From assembly GCF_014076415.1 (NCBI RefSeq), contig NZ_CP043568.1, positions 1,612,001 through 1,676,000 of the forward strand: DNA of 64,000 nt. Reading direction: 5' to 3'. Each line of letters starts with the position of its first letter. Positions within the stretch are counted from its first letter, which is position 1. The notes below the pieces were generated by a model. It saw only the letters and a program-made list of their open reading frames with translations, ran no database searches and had not been told where the DNA came from. Below are positions 44,431-53,100 of the stretch, one piece after another. The DNA is from Comamonas testosteroni (GTDB taxonomy: Bacteria; Pseudomonadota; Gammaproteobacteria; Burkholderiales; Burkholderiaceae_C). Position numbers and translations under genes: made by a program.

Positions 44431-44545
44431 GACTATGATGCGCACGCTTTTGCACAGCACACAGGTTGTAGCCAATTGATGCCGTAGTCACAGCTTCGGA
44501 AGATACCCGCCAAGCCGAATTAAAACTCCGTATAACGAGGCATTC

Positions 44546-46645
44546 ATGGCATTGAGGTATTCGCCGCTGGCAGCGGCATTGGGGCTGGCCTTTTCCGGCG
44601 CAGCATGGGCGCAGCAAGCTTCAGAGGTGGTGCTGGACGAAGTACAGGTTCGCAGCGATCGCCAGCCTGATTCGAGCTACAACCCACCCACGGCAACGAG
44701 CGCAACCAAGATCGAGGCCCCGCTGCGTGATATTCCTCAGACCGTGAATGTGGTGCCGCAGAGCCTGCTGCGCGACCAGGCCGCGCAATCCATGCAGGAT
44801 GCTCTCAAGGCTGTGCCTGGAGTGGGCTTTTCTCATGGTGACGGTCAGCGCGATCAGGTCACCATTCGCGGCTTCTCGGCCATTGCCGACCAGTTCGTGG
44901 ACGGCCTGCGCGATGACGCGCTGTATTTCCGCGATCTATCCAATATCGAGCAGATAGAAGTGCTCAAGGGCCCGGCATCGGTGTTGTACGGACGTGGCTC
45001 GTCGGGCGGCCTGATCAACCGCATCACCAAGAAGCCCGGCGTCAATCTCAGCGAAGTGGGATTGACTCTGGGACGCTGGAACCAGCGCCGCGGCGAGTTC
45101 GACCTGGCGCGTGCGCCGCAGGACAGTCCGGTCTCCTATCGCCTGACCGGCGCCATCGAGCGCGCCGACAGCTACCGCGACCAGCAGTTTCTCGATCGCA
45201 AGGCGCTTGCGGCATCGGTGCTGATCAAGCCCAGCTCGGACACCAGCGTGCTGCTGCAGGCCGACTATCTGAAGGACAGTCGCCTGACGGACTTCGGTAT
45301 CCCCGCGTACCAGGGCCGGCCTGTCAATGTGTCGCCCGGCACCTATTACGGCGCGGCCAATGCCAGGGGTGTGGATGTCAGCCGTGCCGAAGTGGCATCG
45401 CTGGGGGCGACGCTGAATCACCGTATCAGCGAGAGCCTGTCCTTGCGCAATGCCTTGCGTTACTACGATTATTCGCTGGATAGAAACAACACGCTCGTGG
45501 GCTCGGTCAATGAAAAAGCCATGACGGCGTCGCTGACCCGGGGCAATGTCCAGCGTGATGAGAGCGGCTTTTTCAACCAGACCGAGCTGACCCAGAAGCT
45601 TGAGCTTGCAGGGATGAAGCACCAATTGCTGTATGGCGTTGAATTCGGCAGACAGAGCAAGGACCTGCTGTCATACAGCCGAGCCAATGTGGCAACGGTC
45701 TCGCTGTTCAATCCGGTGCTGCCGACTTTGCCGCTGCGCATCGACGGCAAACCTGCGGCGGACAATCACAGCGTCTTCAAGGTGGCCAGCGCCTACCTGC
45801 AGGATCTGGTCACCATCAGTCCTCAGTGGAAAGCGCTGACTGGTGTGCGCTACGACCGCTTCCAGCAGGAAACGCATGAGCGTCAGCCTGGCAAGCCGGA
45901 TCTGAGCCGTACGGACACGGCCTGGAGTCCGCGCGTCGGGCTGGTCTATCAGCCCTCGTCGGCATGGTCCTACTATGCATCGTGGAGCAAGTCCTTCCAA
46001 CCCTCGGGCGAAACCTTTGCGCTGGCAGCAAACAATGCGCAACTGGCACCGGAGAAAACGACCAGCGAGGAAGTCGGCGTCAAATGGGATCTGCCGGACG
46101 GCAAGGCTTCGGTCACGGCCTCGCTGTTCAAGCTCGAGCGCACCAATATCAAGAGCGTCGATCCCACAAGCAACACCGTGGTGCCTCTGGGCGTGCAGCG
46201 CACCAACGGACTGGAGCTGACTTTTGCCGGAGAGATTGCTCCGAGCTGGCAGGTCTGGGCCGGCTATGCATTCCTCGATGGCGAGATGACCACATCGCCT
46301 GCCGTCGATGCCGGCCAGCCGGTCCAGGGAAAACGCCCCACGCTGACCCCCAGGCAAAGCGCCAACCTCTGGGTGACCAAGGCGCTGGGCCACGGCTTCG
46401 GCCTGGGTGGGGGGCTGAACTATGTCGGAGCCAGGTTCGCCAATCCCGGCAATACCGTGACCTTGCCAGGCTACACCACGGTGGATGCCATGGCCTACTA
46501 CCGCATGGGCCCCTGGGATGTGCAGCTCAAGCTCAACAATCTGCTGAATCGTCGCTACATCGTGGCCGGTCATGGCAGCTCGCCCAACCTCAACCTGCCG
46601 GGCGCACCGCGCTCGGCCCAGGTGGTGGCGCGCTATCGCTTCTAG
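44546..46645 (+). CDS. TonB-dependent siderophore receptor
   Basis: A 699-residue outer-membrane receptor. The signal peptide (ALGLAFSGAAWAQ) is cut near residue 23. It is followed by a TonB-box-like EVVLDEVQV and the plug domain (DIPQTVNVVPQSLLRDQ, ATIRGF-type segment, VLKGPASVLYGRGSSGGLIN near residue 145). A 22-strand barrel ends in VVARYRF. The plug and PGYTTVDAMAYYRMGPWDVQL near residue 650 match the ferrichrome/FhuA-like group. Iron uptake is the likeliest role, backed by the Fur box. It sits between two steroid blocks, and a steroid ligand cannot be excluded since TonB receptors also import other large molecules. Confidence 0.88.
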   Translation: MALRYSPLAAALGLAFSGAAWAQQASEVVLDEVQVRSDRQPDSSYNPPTATSATKIEAPLRDIPQTVNVVPQSLLRDQAAQSMQDALKAVPGVGFSHGDGQRDQVTIRGFSAIADQFVDGLRDDALYFRDLSNIEQIEVLKGPASVLYGRGSSGGLINRITKKPGVNLSEVGLTLGRWNQRRGEFDLARAPQDSPVSYRLTGAIERADSYRDQQFLDRKALAASVLIKPSSDTSVLLQADYLKDSRLTDFGIPAYQGRPVNVSPGTYYGAANARGVDVSRAEVASLGATLNHRISESLSLRNALRYYDYSLDRNNTLVGSVNEKAMTASLTRGNVQRDESGFFNQTELTQKLELAGMKHQLLYGVEFGRQSKDLLSYSRANVATVSLFNPVLPTLPLRIDGKPAADNHSVFKVASAYLQDLVTISPQWKALTGVRYDRFQQETHERQPGKPDLSRTDTAWSPRVGLVYQPSSAWSYYASWSKSFQPSGETFALAANNAQLAPEKTTSEEVGVKWDLPDGKASVTASLFKLERTNIKSVDPTSNTVVPLGVQRTNGLELTFAGEIAPSWQVWAGYAFLDGEMTTSPAVDAGQPVQGKRPTLTPRQSANLWVTKALGHGFGLGGGLNYVGARFANPGNTVTLPGYTTVDAMAYYRMGPWDVQLKLNNLLNRRYIVAGHGSSPNLNLPGAPRSAQVVARYRF

Positions 46646-46747
46646 AAAAGGTGTGCCATAAGGCCCGGGCCGGCTGGCCTGGGTCAGAGCCGCAGCCAGG
46701 GGCGATGGGCTGGATGGATAGAGGCCTGGCACTCAGGACGCTGTCGC

Positions 46748-46787
46748 AAAAAAAGGTTCAACGGCCGCCCCAAGCAGCCGCTGAACC
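46748..46787 (-). terminator. Intrinsic terminator of the tesA1DEFG operon
   Basis: On the minus strand GGTTCAGCGGC (46787-46777), loop, GCCGTTGAACC (46765-46755) with one mismatch, then seven T (46754-46748). It is 37 bp past the tesG stop. Confidence 0.85.
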
Positions 46788-46824
46788 CGATCAAAGTGGC
46801 AAAGAGAATGTGAAGTCAGACGTA

Positions 46825-47865
46825 TCAGGCCGCCACAGCCTGTCTCTGGCGCTCGCGCACCATGGTCAGTGCCGTGTCTTCGATCATGTCTTCCTGGCCG
46901 CCCACCATGCCGCGGCGGCCCAGCTCCAGCAGCAGCTCGCGCGCGGGGATGCCGTACTTGGCTTCGGCACGCTTGGCAAACAGCAGGAAGCTGCCATAGA
47001 CGCCTGCGTAGCCCAGGGTCAGCGCGTCGCGGTCGATGCGGATGGGAAAGTCCATCAGCGGCACGACCAGGTCTTCGGCCACGTCCTGGATCTTGAACAC
47101 GTCCACGCCGGTTTCAATCCCCATGCGCGCGCACACGGCTACCAGCACTTCCATAGGCGTGTTGCCCGCACCGGCGCCCAGGCCGGCAGCCGCAGCGTCG
47201 ATGCGGTTGGCACCGACCTCCACTGCAGCCAGAGAGTTGGCGATGCCCATGGCCAGGTTGTGGTGGCCATGGAAACCCAGTTCGGTCTCGGGCCTGAGGG
47301 CCTGGCGCACGGCGGACAGGCGCTCTTTCACGTCGTCCGGCAGCATATAGCCGGCCGAGTCCGTGATGTAGATGCAGTTGGCGCCATAGCCTTCCATCAG
47401 CTTGGCCTGCTTGACCAGACCTTCGGCGCTGTTCATATGCGCCATCATGAGAAAGCCCACGGTGTCCATGCCCATCTTGCGGGCCATGGCGATGTGCTGC
47501 TCGGAGACATCGGCCTCGGTGCAATGCGTGGCCACGCGGATGGTGGAGACGCCCAGCTCGTGGGCCATCTTCAGGTGATCGACAGTGCCGATGCCGGGCA
47601 GCAGCAGGGCCGAGACCCTGGCCTGCTTCATCAGCGGAATGACGGTGGACAGGTATTCCTCGTCCGTATGTGCAGGAAAGCCATAGTTGACCGAGCTGCC
47701 GCCCAGGCCGTCGCCATGGGTCACTTCAATCAGGGGCACGCCGGCGGCGTCCAGACCCGTGGCCACGGACTTCATCTGTTCCAGCGTCATCTGGTGGCGC
47801 TTGGGGTGCATGCCGTCACGCAGCGTCATGTCGTGAACGGTGATCTTCTTACCTTTGAGGGACAT
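46825..47865 (-). CDS. tesG: 4-hydroxy-2-oxovalerate/oxohexanoate aldolase
   Basis: A 346-residue class II aldolase of the MhpE/DmpG/TesG family. It splits 4-hydroxy-2-oxohexanoate (from steroid ring A) into pyruvate and propionaldehyde. TLRDG near residue 14 provides the metal-binding Asp and catalytic Arg, [11 protein letters not shown] near residue 195 the two metal His, and [14 protein letters not shown] near residue 230 a conserved loop. CAGGAGAAGAAC precedes the start. It is the last gene of the minus-strand operon tesA1-D-E-F-G and lies 14 bp after tesF; the aldolase channels its aldehyde into the dehydrogenase encoded there. Confidence 0.93.
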   Translation of the reverse strand: MSLKGKKITVHDMTLRDGMHPKRHQMTLEQMKSVATGLDAAGVPLIEVTHGDGLGGSSVNYGFPAHTDEEYLSTVIPLMKQARVSALLLPGIGTVDHLKMAHELGVSTIRVATHCTEADVSEQHIAMARKMGMDTVGFLMMAHMNSAEGLVKQAKLMEGYGANCIYITDSAGYMLPDDVKERLSAVRQALRPETELGFHGHHNLAMGIANSLAAVEVGANRIDAAAAGLGAGAGNTPMEVLVAVCARMGIETGVDVFKIQDVAEDLVVPLMDFPIRIDRDALTLGYAGVYGSFLLFAKRAEAKYGIPARELLLELGRRGMVGGQEDMIEDTALTMVRERQRQAVAA

Positions 47866-47879
47866 GTTCTTCTCCTGGA

Positions 47880-48803
47880 TCAGACAGCAACAGCGGCTTC
47901 GGCCAGCTCGAAACGGCCGGCAAGGATTTCTTCGGCAAACATCTCGGCCGTTCGAGCCGCAGCGGCAGTCATGATGTCCAGATTGCCCGCATACTTGGGC
48001 AGGTAGTCGCCCAGGCCTTCGACTTCCATATAGATGGAGACGCGGTTGCCGTCGATCACGGGGCCGTTGACCAGCTTGTAGCCGGGCACGTATTTCTGCA
48101 CTTCCTTGATCATGGCGTGCACCGAGGCTTCGATCTCTGCAGGCTTGGGCGTATCCACCGTCAGGCAGTGGATGGTGTCGCGCATGATCAGCGGCGGCTC
48201 GGCGGGGTTGATGACGATGATGGCCTTGCCTTTTTGCGCGCCGCCGATTTTTTCCACGGCACCCGATGTGGTGCGGGTGAATTCGTCGATGTTCTTGCGC
48301 GTGCCAGGGCCGACCGAGCGGCTCGATACCGTAGCCACGATCTCGCCGTAGCTCACGGCCTGCACGCGCGAAACCGCCGCCACCATGGGAATGGTGGCCT
48401 GGCCGCCGCAGGTGACCATGTTCACATTCATGGCCTTTTCTGCCACCTTCTCGGCCAGGTTCACGCTGGGCACGCAGTAGGGGCCGATCGCCGCAGGCGT
48501 CAGGTCGATCATCAGCACGCCCAGTTCGTTGAGCTTGCGGCTGTTTTCGGCGTGGACATAGGCGCTGGTGGCGTCAAAGGCAATCTGTATGCCGTCTTCC
48601 TTGACAAAGGGCAGCAGGCCGTCCACACCTTCGGCCGTGGTCTTGATGCCCATCTCGCGGGCACGCTTGAGGCCGTCGGACTCAGGGTCGATGCCGACCA
48701 TCCACACGGGCTCCAGCAGAGGCGATCGCTGCAACTTCATGAGCAGATCGGTACCGATATTGCCGGGGCCGATCAGCGCACACTTGATTTTCTTTTGCGT
48801 CAT
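47880..48803 (-). CDS. tesF: Acylating acetaldehyde/propionaldehyde dehydrogenase
   Basis: A 307-residue CoA-acylating aldehyde dehydrogenase of the MhpF/DmpF/TesF family, converting propionaldehyde to propionyl-CoA with NAD. The Rossmann motif [10 protein letters not shown] lies near residues 11-20, and the catalytic Cys132 is in [11 protein letters not shown]. The Asn-rich [19 protein letters not shown] segment near residue 175 is conserved. The start has GGAGTAAGACACC upstream. Gene order beside the aldolase fits the bifunctional aldolase-dehydrogenase complex. In the TA441 steroid pathway the C6 fragment of ring A yields propionyl-CoA and pyruvate. Confidence 0.93.
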   Translation of the reverse strand: MTQKKIKCALIGPGNIGTDLLMKLQRSPLLEPVWMVGIDPESDGLKRAREMGIKTTAEGVDGLLPFVKEDGIQIAFDATSAYVHAENSRKLNELGVLMIDLTPAAIGPYCVPSVNLAEKVAEKAMNVNMVTCGGQATIPMVAAVSRVQAVSYGEIVATVSSRSVGPGTRKNIDEFTRTTSGAVEKIGGAQKGKAIIVINPAEPPLIMRDTIHCLTVDTPKPAEIEASVHAMIKEVQKYVPGYKLVNGPVIDGNRVSIYMEVEGLGDYLPKYAGNLDIMTAAAARTAEMFAEEILAGRFELAEAAVAV

Positions 48804-48809
48804 GGTGTC

Positions 48810-49604
48810 TTACTCCGTGAATTGAATGGAACAGCTGCCCATGCCGGCGATGACCATCTCGAAGCGGTCGCCGGCAGCAGCGGGTACCAGGGGGGCGAGG
48901 GAGCCCGAGAGAATGACCTCGCCTGCCTTGAAGGGAATGCCGAACGCCCCCAGGGTGTTGGCCAGCCAGGCCACCGCCTCGGCGGGATGTCCTTGCACGG
49001 CGCTGCCCAGGCCAGAGCCTGCGGGTTGGCCGTTCCTGCGCATCTGCATGGCGGCAGCGGCCAGGTCCAGCGAAGCAGGGTCTGTGTGCTGCTTGCCGAT
49101 CACGAAGACGCCGCAGGATGCGTTGTCGGCCACGGTGTCCTGGATCTTGATCTTCCAGTCCTTGATGCGCGAATCGACGATCTCGAAGCAGGGTGCTACC
49201 CATTCGGTAGCGGCCAGCACATCTTCCTTGGTCACACCCGGGCCTTGCAGATCCTTCTTGAGCATGAAGGCAATTTCGCCTTCGGCGCGAGGCTGGATCA
49301 GGCCGGATGCCTTGAGCGAGACGGCGGCGCCGTCTTCATACTCCATGCTGTCGGTCAGAAAGCCGAAGTCGGGCTGGTGCACGTTCAGCATGTCCTGCAC
49401 GGGCTTGGAGGTCACGCCGATCTTCTTGCCGATCACGCGCTCGCCCGATGCTTCGCGCAGGCGCAGCATGTGCAGGGAGATGTGATAGGCGTCCTCCACC
49501 GTCATCTCCGGGTGGCTGTCGGTCAGCGGTGCCAGCGTCCTGGCGGTGCGCAGCGCGTCATACAGGCGCTGGCCTTGCTGTTCGATGAATTGCTTGTCAC
49601 TCAT
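48810..49604 (-). CDS. tesE: 2-hydroxyhexa-2,4-dienoate hydratase
   Basis: A 264-residue hydratase of the MhpD/DmpE family, adding water to 2-hydroxyhexa-2,4-dienoate. RAEGEIAFMLKKDL near residue 105 carries the conserved Glu residues for metal, and the later VVxPCFEIVDSR-type segment (WVAPCFEIVDSR) near residue 135 supports the family. The C-terminal GEVILSGSLAPLVPA is typical. The ATG at 49604 is chosen to match family length; an in-frame extension upstream lies inside tesD sequence. It is 6 bp ahead of tesF. The product feeds the aldolase TesG. Confidence 0.92.
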   Translation of the reverse strand: MSDKQFIEQQGQRLYDALRTARTLAPLTDSHPEMTVEDAYHISLHMLRLREASGERVIGKKIGVTSKPVQDMLNVHQPDFGFLTDSMEYEDGAAVSLKASGLIQPRAEGEIAFMLKKDLQGPGVTKEDVLAATEWVAPCFEIVDSRIKDWKIKIQDTVADNASCGVFVIGKQHTDPASLDLAAAAMQMRRNGQPAGSGLGSAVQGHPAEAVAWLANTLGAFGIPFKAGEVILSGSLAPLVPAAAGDRFEMVIAGMGSCSIQFTE

Positions 49605-49624
49605 ATTTGTCGCTCGCGGTGGCT

Positions 49625-50464
49625 TCAACCGTTCTTCATGAAGTCGATGCAGGTACGGTTGAACATCTCGCGATGCTCGACCTGCACCCAGTGGCCGCAC
49701 TGGTTGACCAGCACCACGCGGCAGTTCTTGATGCCCTTGGCCAGCTTGTCGGCACCGCCCACGGGGTTGAAGGCGTCCTGCATGCCCCAGAAGCCCAGCA
49801 CATTGCACTTCAGATCGGGCAGTTGCTCTGTCATATTGGGGATGTACAGACGCTGGCGCGAGGCTTCGGTCTGGGTCAGGGCAATGGGCGCACGCTCATT
49901 GATGATCTCGTCCGTCAGCAGTGACTGATCCACCACCTGCATGCTCATGACGGCGCGCATGGCTTCTGGGCCCGTCTTGCCCGACTTGTAGACATTGAAC
50001 ATATTGGCAATGCCGGGCATGGTCATATAGGCTTCGAACTCTTCCACGCCACCGGGTGCCATGAGGATCAGGCTCTTGACATCCTCGGGGTACTTGAGCG
50101 CATAGCCCAGCGCCACGGCGCCACCCAGCGAGTTGCCCAGCAGGGTGATGTTCTTCAGACCCAGCTGATCCACCAGTCCCTTGACGCCGGCGATGAAGAA
50201 ATCCATGTCGTACTGCCTGGGCTCCTCGGTCTTGGACGAGAGGCCGTAACCGAGCAGGTCGGGAACGATGGAGCGGAAGCCCGCAGTCGCAAACTCGGGG
50301 TAGTTGCCCTTGAAGTTGCTGTAGCCGCTGGCGCCGGCGCCCGCGCCGTGCAGGAAGATTACCGGGTCACCCGATCCCTGTTCGTGGTAGTGCACGCGCT
50401 GGGGATGGCCGGCCACGTTGCCGATGTCCACATATTTGCCTTCTGGGATGGAAAAAATGTTCAT
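49625..50464 (-). CDS. tesD: Meta-cleavage product hydrolase (4,9-DSHA hydrolase)
   Basis: A 279-residue alpha/beta hydrolase of the MhpC/BphD/HsaD family. It cleaves the meta-ring-fission product of the steroid A ring (4,5-9,10-diseco acid) into the C6 dienoate and the C/D-ring acid. Ser112 sits in the nucleophile elbow GNSLGG, and the GAGAGASGYSN loop near residue 40 forms the oxyanion region. The acid/His pair is in WGMQDAFNPV near residue 228 and QCGHWVQVEH near residue 257. It lies 79 bp after tesA1 and 20 bp before tesE on the minus strand. Confidence 0.93.
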   Translation of the reverse strand: MNIFSIPEGKYVDIGNVAGHPQRVHYHEQGSGDPVIFLHGAGAGASGYSNFKGNYPEFATAGFRSIVPDLLGYGLSSKTEEPRQYDMDFFIAGVKGLVDQLGLKNITLLGNSLGGAVALGYALKYPEDVKSLILMAPGGVEEFEAYMTMPGIANMFNVYKSGKTGPEAMRAVMSMQVVDQSLLTDEIINERAPIALTQTEASRQRLYIPNMTEQLPDLKCNVLGFWGMQDAFNPVGGADKLAKGIKNCRVVLVNQCGHWVQVEHREMFNRTCIDFMKNG

Positions 50465-50543
50465 CTCTGTTCTTTATGCTTGGAGTGGATAGACGAAGGC
50501 TGTCTCCGGCCTTCGGGTGAGAAATCCTGGATGACGAGGCTTT

Positions 50544-51521
50544 TCAAGCCCTGGCTTGCCAGAGCTTGGGCAGGCCGGGGTCGGTGGCGGCGATCGCCTT
50601 TTTGAGCAGATTGCGCAGCGTGGCCGCTTCCATCTCGCCAAGACTGGCTATCAGATCGGTTTCCACGGCCTTGGCTGCGGCCAGTACATGCAAGATGGCT
50701 TCGTTGCCCAGGGGCGTGAGCTGCAGCGACTCGGCGCGCTCGCGGCTTTCCTCCACCCAGCCTTTGCTGATCAGCGACTGCAGGGCCACGGCTCCGATGT
50801 CGGTGCCGGTGTAGGCCATGTGAGATGCAATTTCGGCAGGCGACTGGGGCTGCTGGATGCTCAGCAGCGAGAGCACGTAAAAATCGGCATCGGTCATGCC
50901 GTAAGCCGCCATGGGCTTGCGCAAGCCGCTCAGGAATTGAAAGTGCGCGCGGCCCATCAAATATCCGATCAGGTTTTCCGAGTAGACGGTATTGGTGTCT
51001 GCTGCAGGTTCGCTGGCCACTGCGTTGGCCTTGCGTGAAGCCAGGGCGTAACCGCCGGTCACGTAGAGCAGCGGAGGGTGCGGGTTGGCGTCGTAGTCGG
51101 TCACCTCGCCCACAAAGATGATGTGGTCGCCGCCGTCGTACTGAAATGCGGTCTTGCACCTGAAGCGCGCGCTGCAGTCCTGCAGCAGCGGGGCATGTGC
51201 TTCCTCGGAGTCCAGCGGCAGGCCGGAGAACTTGTCTTCGCCAGCACGGGCAAAGCGGTTTGACAGGGCTTCTTGCTCGTTGGAGAGGATGTGCACATTC
51301 CAGGTGTCGGCGTTCTGGAATACAGGCAGGCTGCGGGCGTTCTTGGCCAGGCTCCACAAGACCATGGGAGGCTCCAGCGAAACCGAGTTGAAGCTGTTGG
51401 CAGTGATTCCTACGGGCTCGCCATTCCCGGCACGGGTGGTGACGATGGTGACCCCGGTGCCAAACATGCCCAGGGCGCGGCGGAAGTCTTTGGGGTCGAA
51501 GGTTGCTGCAGTGCTTTGCAT
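50544..51521 (-). CDS. tesA1: Flavin reductase with C-terminal MarR-like domain (3-HSA hydroxylase reductase)
   Basis: A 325-residue protein in two parts. Residues about 1-170 are a flavin reductase domain (RRALGMFGTGVTIVTTRAGN, ITANSFNSVSLEPP) that supplies reduced flavin to TesA2. Residues about 190-320 resemble a MarR-type winged helix (DADFYVLSLLSIQQPQSPAEIASHM, LISKGWVEESRE). The same layout is known for the reductase of p-hydroxyphenylacetate hydroxylase, where the extra domain senses substrate, so TesA1 may be allosterically switched by 3-HSA. The ATG at 51521 has AAGGAGACATTC upstream. It heads the minus-strand tesA1-D-E-F-G operon, divergent from tesA2. Confidence 0.88.
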   Translation of the reverse strand: MQSTAATFDPKDFRRALGMFGTGVTIVTTRAGNGEPVGITANSFNSVSLEPPMVLWSLAKNARSLPVFQNADTWNVHILSNEQEALSNRFARAGEDKFSGLPLDSEEAHAPLLQDCSARFRCKTAFQYDGGDHIIFVGEVTDYDANPHPPLLYVTGGYALASRKANAVASEPAADTNTVYSENLIGYLMGRAHFQFLSGLRKPMAAYGMTDADFYVLSLLSIQQPQSPAEIASHMAYTGTDIGAVALQSLISKGWVEESRERAESLQLTPLGNEAILHVLAAAKAVETDLIASLGEMEAATLRNLLKKAIAATDPGLPKLWQARA

Positions 51522-51682
51522 GGGGTGAATGTCTCCTTGGTGCAAGAGTGCTGCGAACAGGGCTTTTATGAATCCTTCACATGGACTAGCAGCGCAAAAC
51601 AGGGCTTGGTGTTTGTCCTAGGCTCAATGTTTTTGCTGTGCGGGCTCAGGCTTTGAGGAGGTCCGGAAACGCCAGATTCATC

Positions 51683-51702
51683 GTTAGTCTGATCGGACGA
51701 TG
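51683..51702. promoter_or_regulatory. Candidate steroid-regulon operator, site D
   Basis: GTTAGTC (51683-51689), spacer TGATCG, GACGATG (51696-51702). The core matches 9 of 10. An alternative longer symmetry, TCATCGT and ACGATGA, uses 51680-51686 and 51697-51703. It lies in the tesA1-tesA2 divergent gap, 98 bp before tesA2 and 161 bp from tesA1. Confidence 0.55.
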
Positions 51703-51800
51703 AACGGAAAATTGCATGGTGAGAGCATTTCTGTCATAGGCGAAAAGGCCTTGCCCACCACACCACAAGCCGTCCGGTGGAGCGGCAACTGGAGACCTGA

Positions 51801-52997
51801 ATGAACACAATGACAGATAACTACCTCACCCCTGATGCGCTGGCTGTGATCGAGCGTGCCAAGGCCCTGGCGCCCAGGCTGGCGGCACGCGCGCAGCAGG
51901 CGGATCGCGAAGGAAAGATCAGCGACGAAACCGTTCAGGAGATGGCTGAGGCGGGTCTGTTCCGTGTGCTGCAGCCCAAGCGCTGGGGGGGCTATGAAAT
52001 GGATCCCCGTGTGTTCTACAGCGTTCAGATGGAACTGGCCAAGGGCTGCATGTCCACGGCCTGGATTTACGGGGTGGTCGGCGTTCACCCCTGGCAGCTG
52101 GCGCTTTTCCCCGACCAAGCCCAGCAAGATGTGTGGGGCAAGGATAACGGGGTGCGTATCGCCTCGACCTATATGCCTACCGGCAAGGCCGAGCCCGTGG
52201 AAGGCGGTTTCAGGTTCAACGGTCGCTGGAGTTTTTCCACCGGCTCCAAGCATTGCGACTGGCTGTTTCTCGGCGGTCTGCTGCCCAAGCGTGATGGTAC
52301 GCCTGGCCTGGAGCATGTGACTTTTCTGGTGCCCAAGGCGGACTATCGCATTGAGGACAACTGGGATGTGCTGGGGCTGCGCGGCACTGGCAGTCATGAC
52401 ATCGTGGTGGAAAACGCGTTTGTCCCGGCACATCGCATCCAGTACACCAACGACCACAGCGATGTGGGCTGCCCCGGCCGCACGGAGAACACCAGCTGGC
52501 TGTTCCGCATCCCCTTTACCCATGTGTTCCAGCGTGCGGTGTCCACCGCCTGTCTGGGCGCGCTGGAAAGTGCCATCGCTTCGTTCACCGAGCGCGCGAC
52601 GGCGCACGTTGGAAAGCATGGCAACAGGATGGCCGAGGATGTGAACGCCCAGACGGCCGTGACCGAAGCCACGATTGCGCTGGACCAGCTCAAGATGGTG
52701 CTGTTCCGCAATTACGCACGCATTGTGGATGCGGCCAAGACGGGTATTCAGCTGACGCTGGAAGAGCGTCTGCTGCAGCGTGCTCAGGCGTCATACGTTC
52801 CCAAGCTGACGGGCTTTCATGCCAATGAGCTGATGCGTGCCTGTGCAGCCAGCGGCACTTTCAAGAACAATCCCATCGAGCGCATCTTCCGCGACATCCA
52901 TCAGGGACGCACCCACATTGCGAACAACACGGATGCCTATGTGCGCGCCTATGGCTCGCATGTGCTGGGCATTCCCAACCAGGAACCCTTTGTCTGA
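51801..52997 (+). CDS. tesA2: Flavin-dependent 3-HSA 4-hydroxylase, oxygenase component
   Basis: A 398-residue acyl-CoA dehydrogenase-fold monooxygenase of the HsaA/HpaC2 group. It hydroxylates 3-hydroxy-9,10-secoandrosta-1,3,5(10)-triene-9,17-dione at C4 using reduced flavin from TesA1. Helical N-terminal part to about 120; STAWIYGVVGVHPWQLALFP near residue 75 belongs to the substrate pocket; GRWSFSTGSKHCDWLFLGG near residue 140 and GLRGTGSHDIVVENAFVP near residue 195 form the middle beta-domain; FRDIHQGRTHIANN near the C-terminus completes the flavin site. CTGGAGACCTGA precedes ATG. It starts the plus-strand tesA2-H-I-ORF17-scdA run. Confidence 0.92.
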   Translation: MNTMTDNYLTPDALAVIERAKALAPRLAARAQQADREGKISDETVQEMAEAGLFRVLQPKRWGGYEMDPRVFYSVQMELAKGCMSTAWIYGVVGVHPWQLALFPDQAQQDVWGKDNGVRIASTYMPTGKAEPVEGGFRFNGRWSFSTGSKHCDWLFLGGLLPKRDGTPGLEHVTFLVPKADYRIEDNWDVLGLRGTGSHDIVVENAFVPAHRIQYTNDHSDVGCPGRTENTSWLFRIPFTHVFQRAVSTACLGALESAIASFTERATAHVGKHGNRMAEDVNAQTAVTEATIALDQLKMVLFRNYARIVDAAKTGIQLTLEERLLQRAQASYVPKLTGFHANELMRACAASGTFKNNPIERIFRDIHQGRTHIANNTDAYVRAYGSHVLGIPNQEPFV

Positions 52998-53100
52998 TTG
53001 AATTCAGGCCAGGCTGCGGCAGCGCTCCCATAGTGGAGGCTGCCGCCAGCGTGTATTTGCGACAGTCCATCCATAAAACAAAGATTGACGGAGACAAGGT

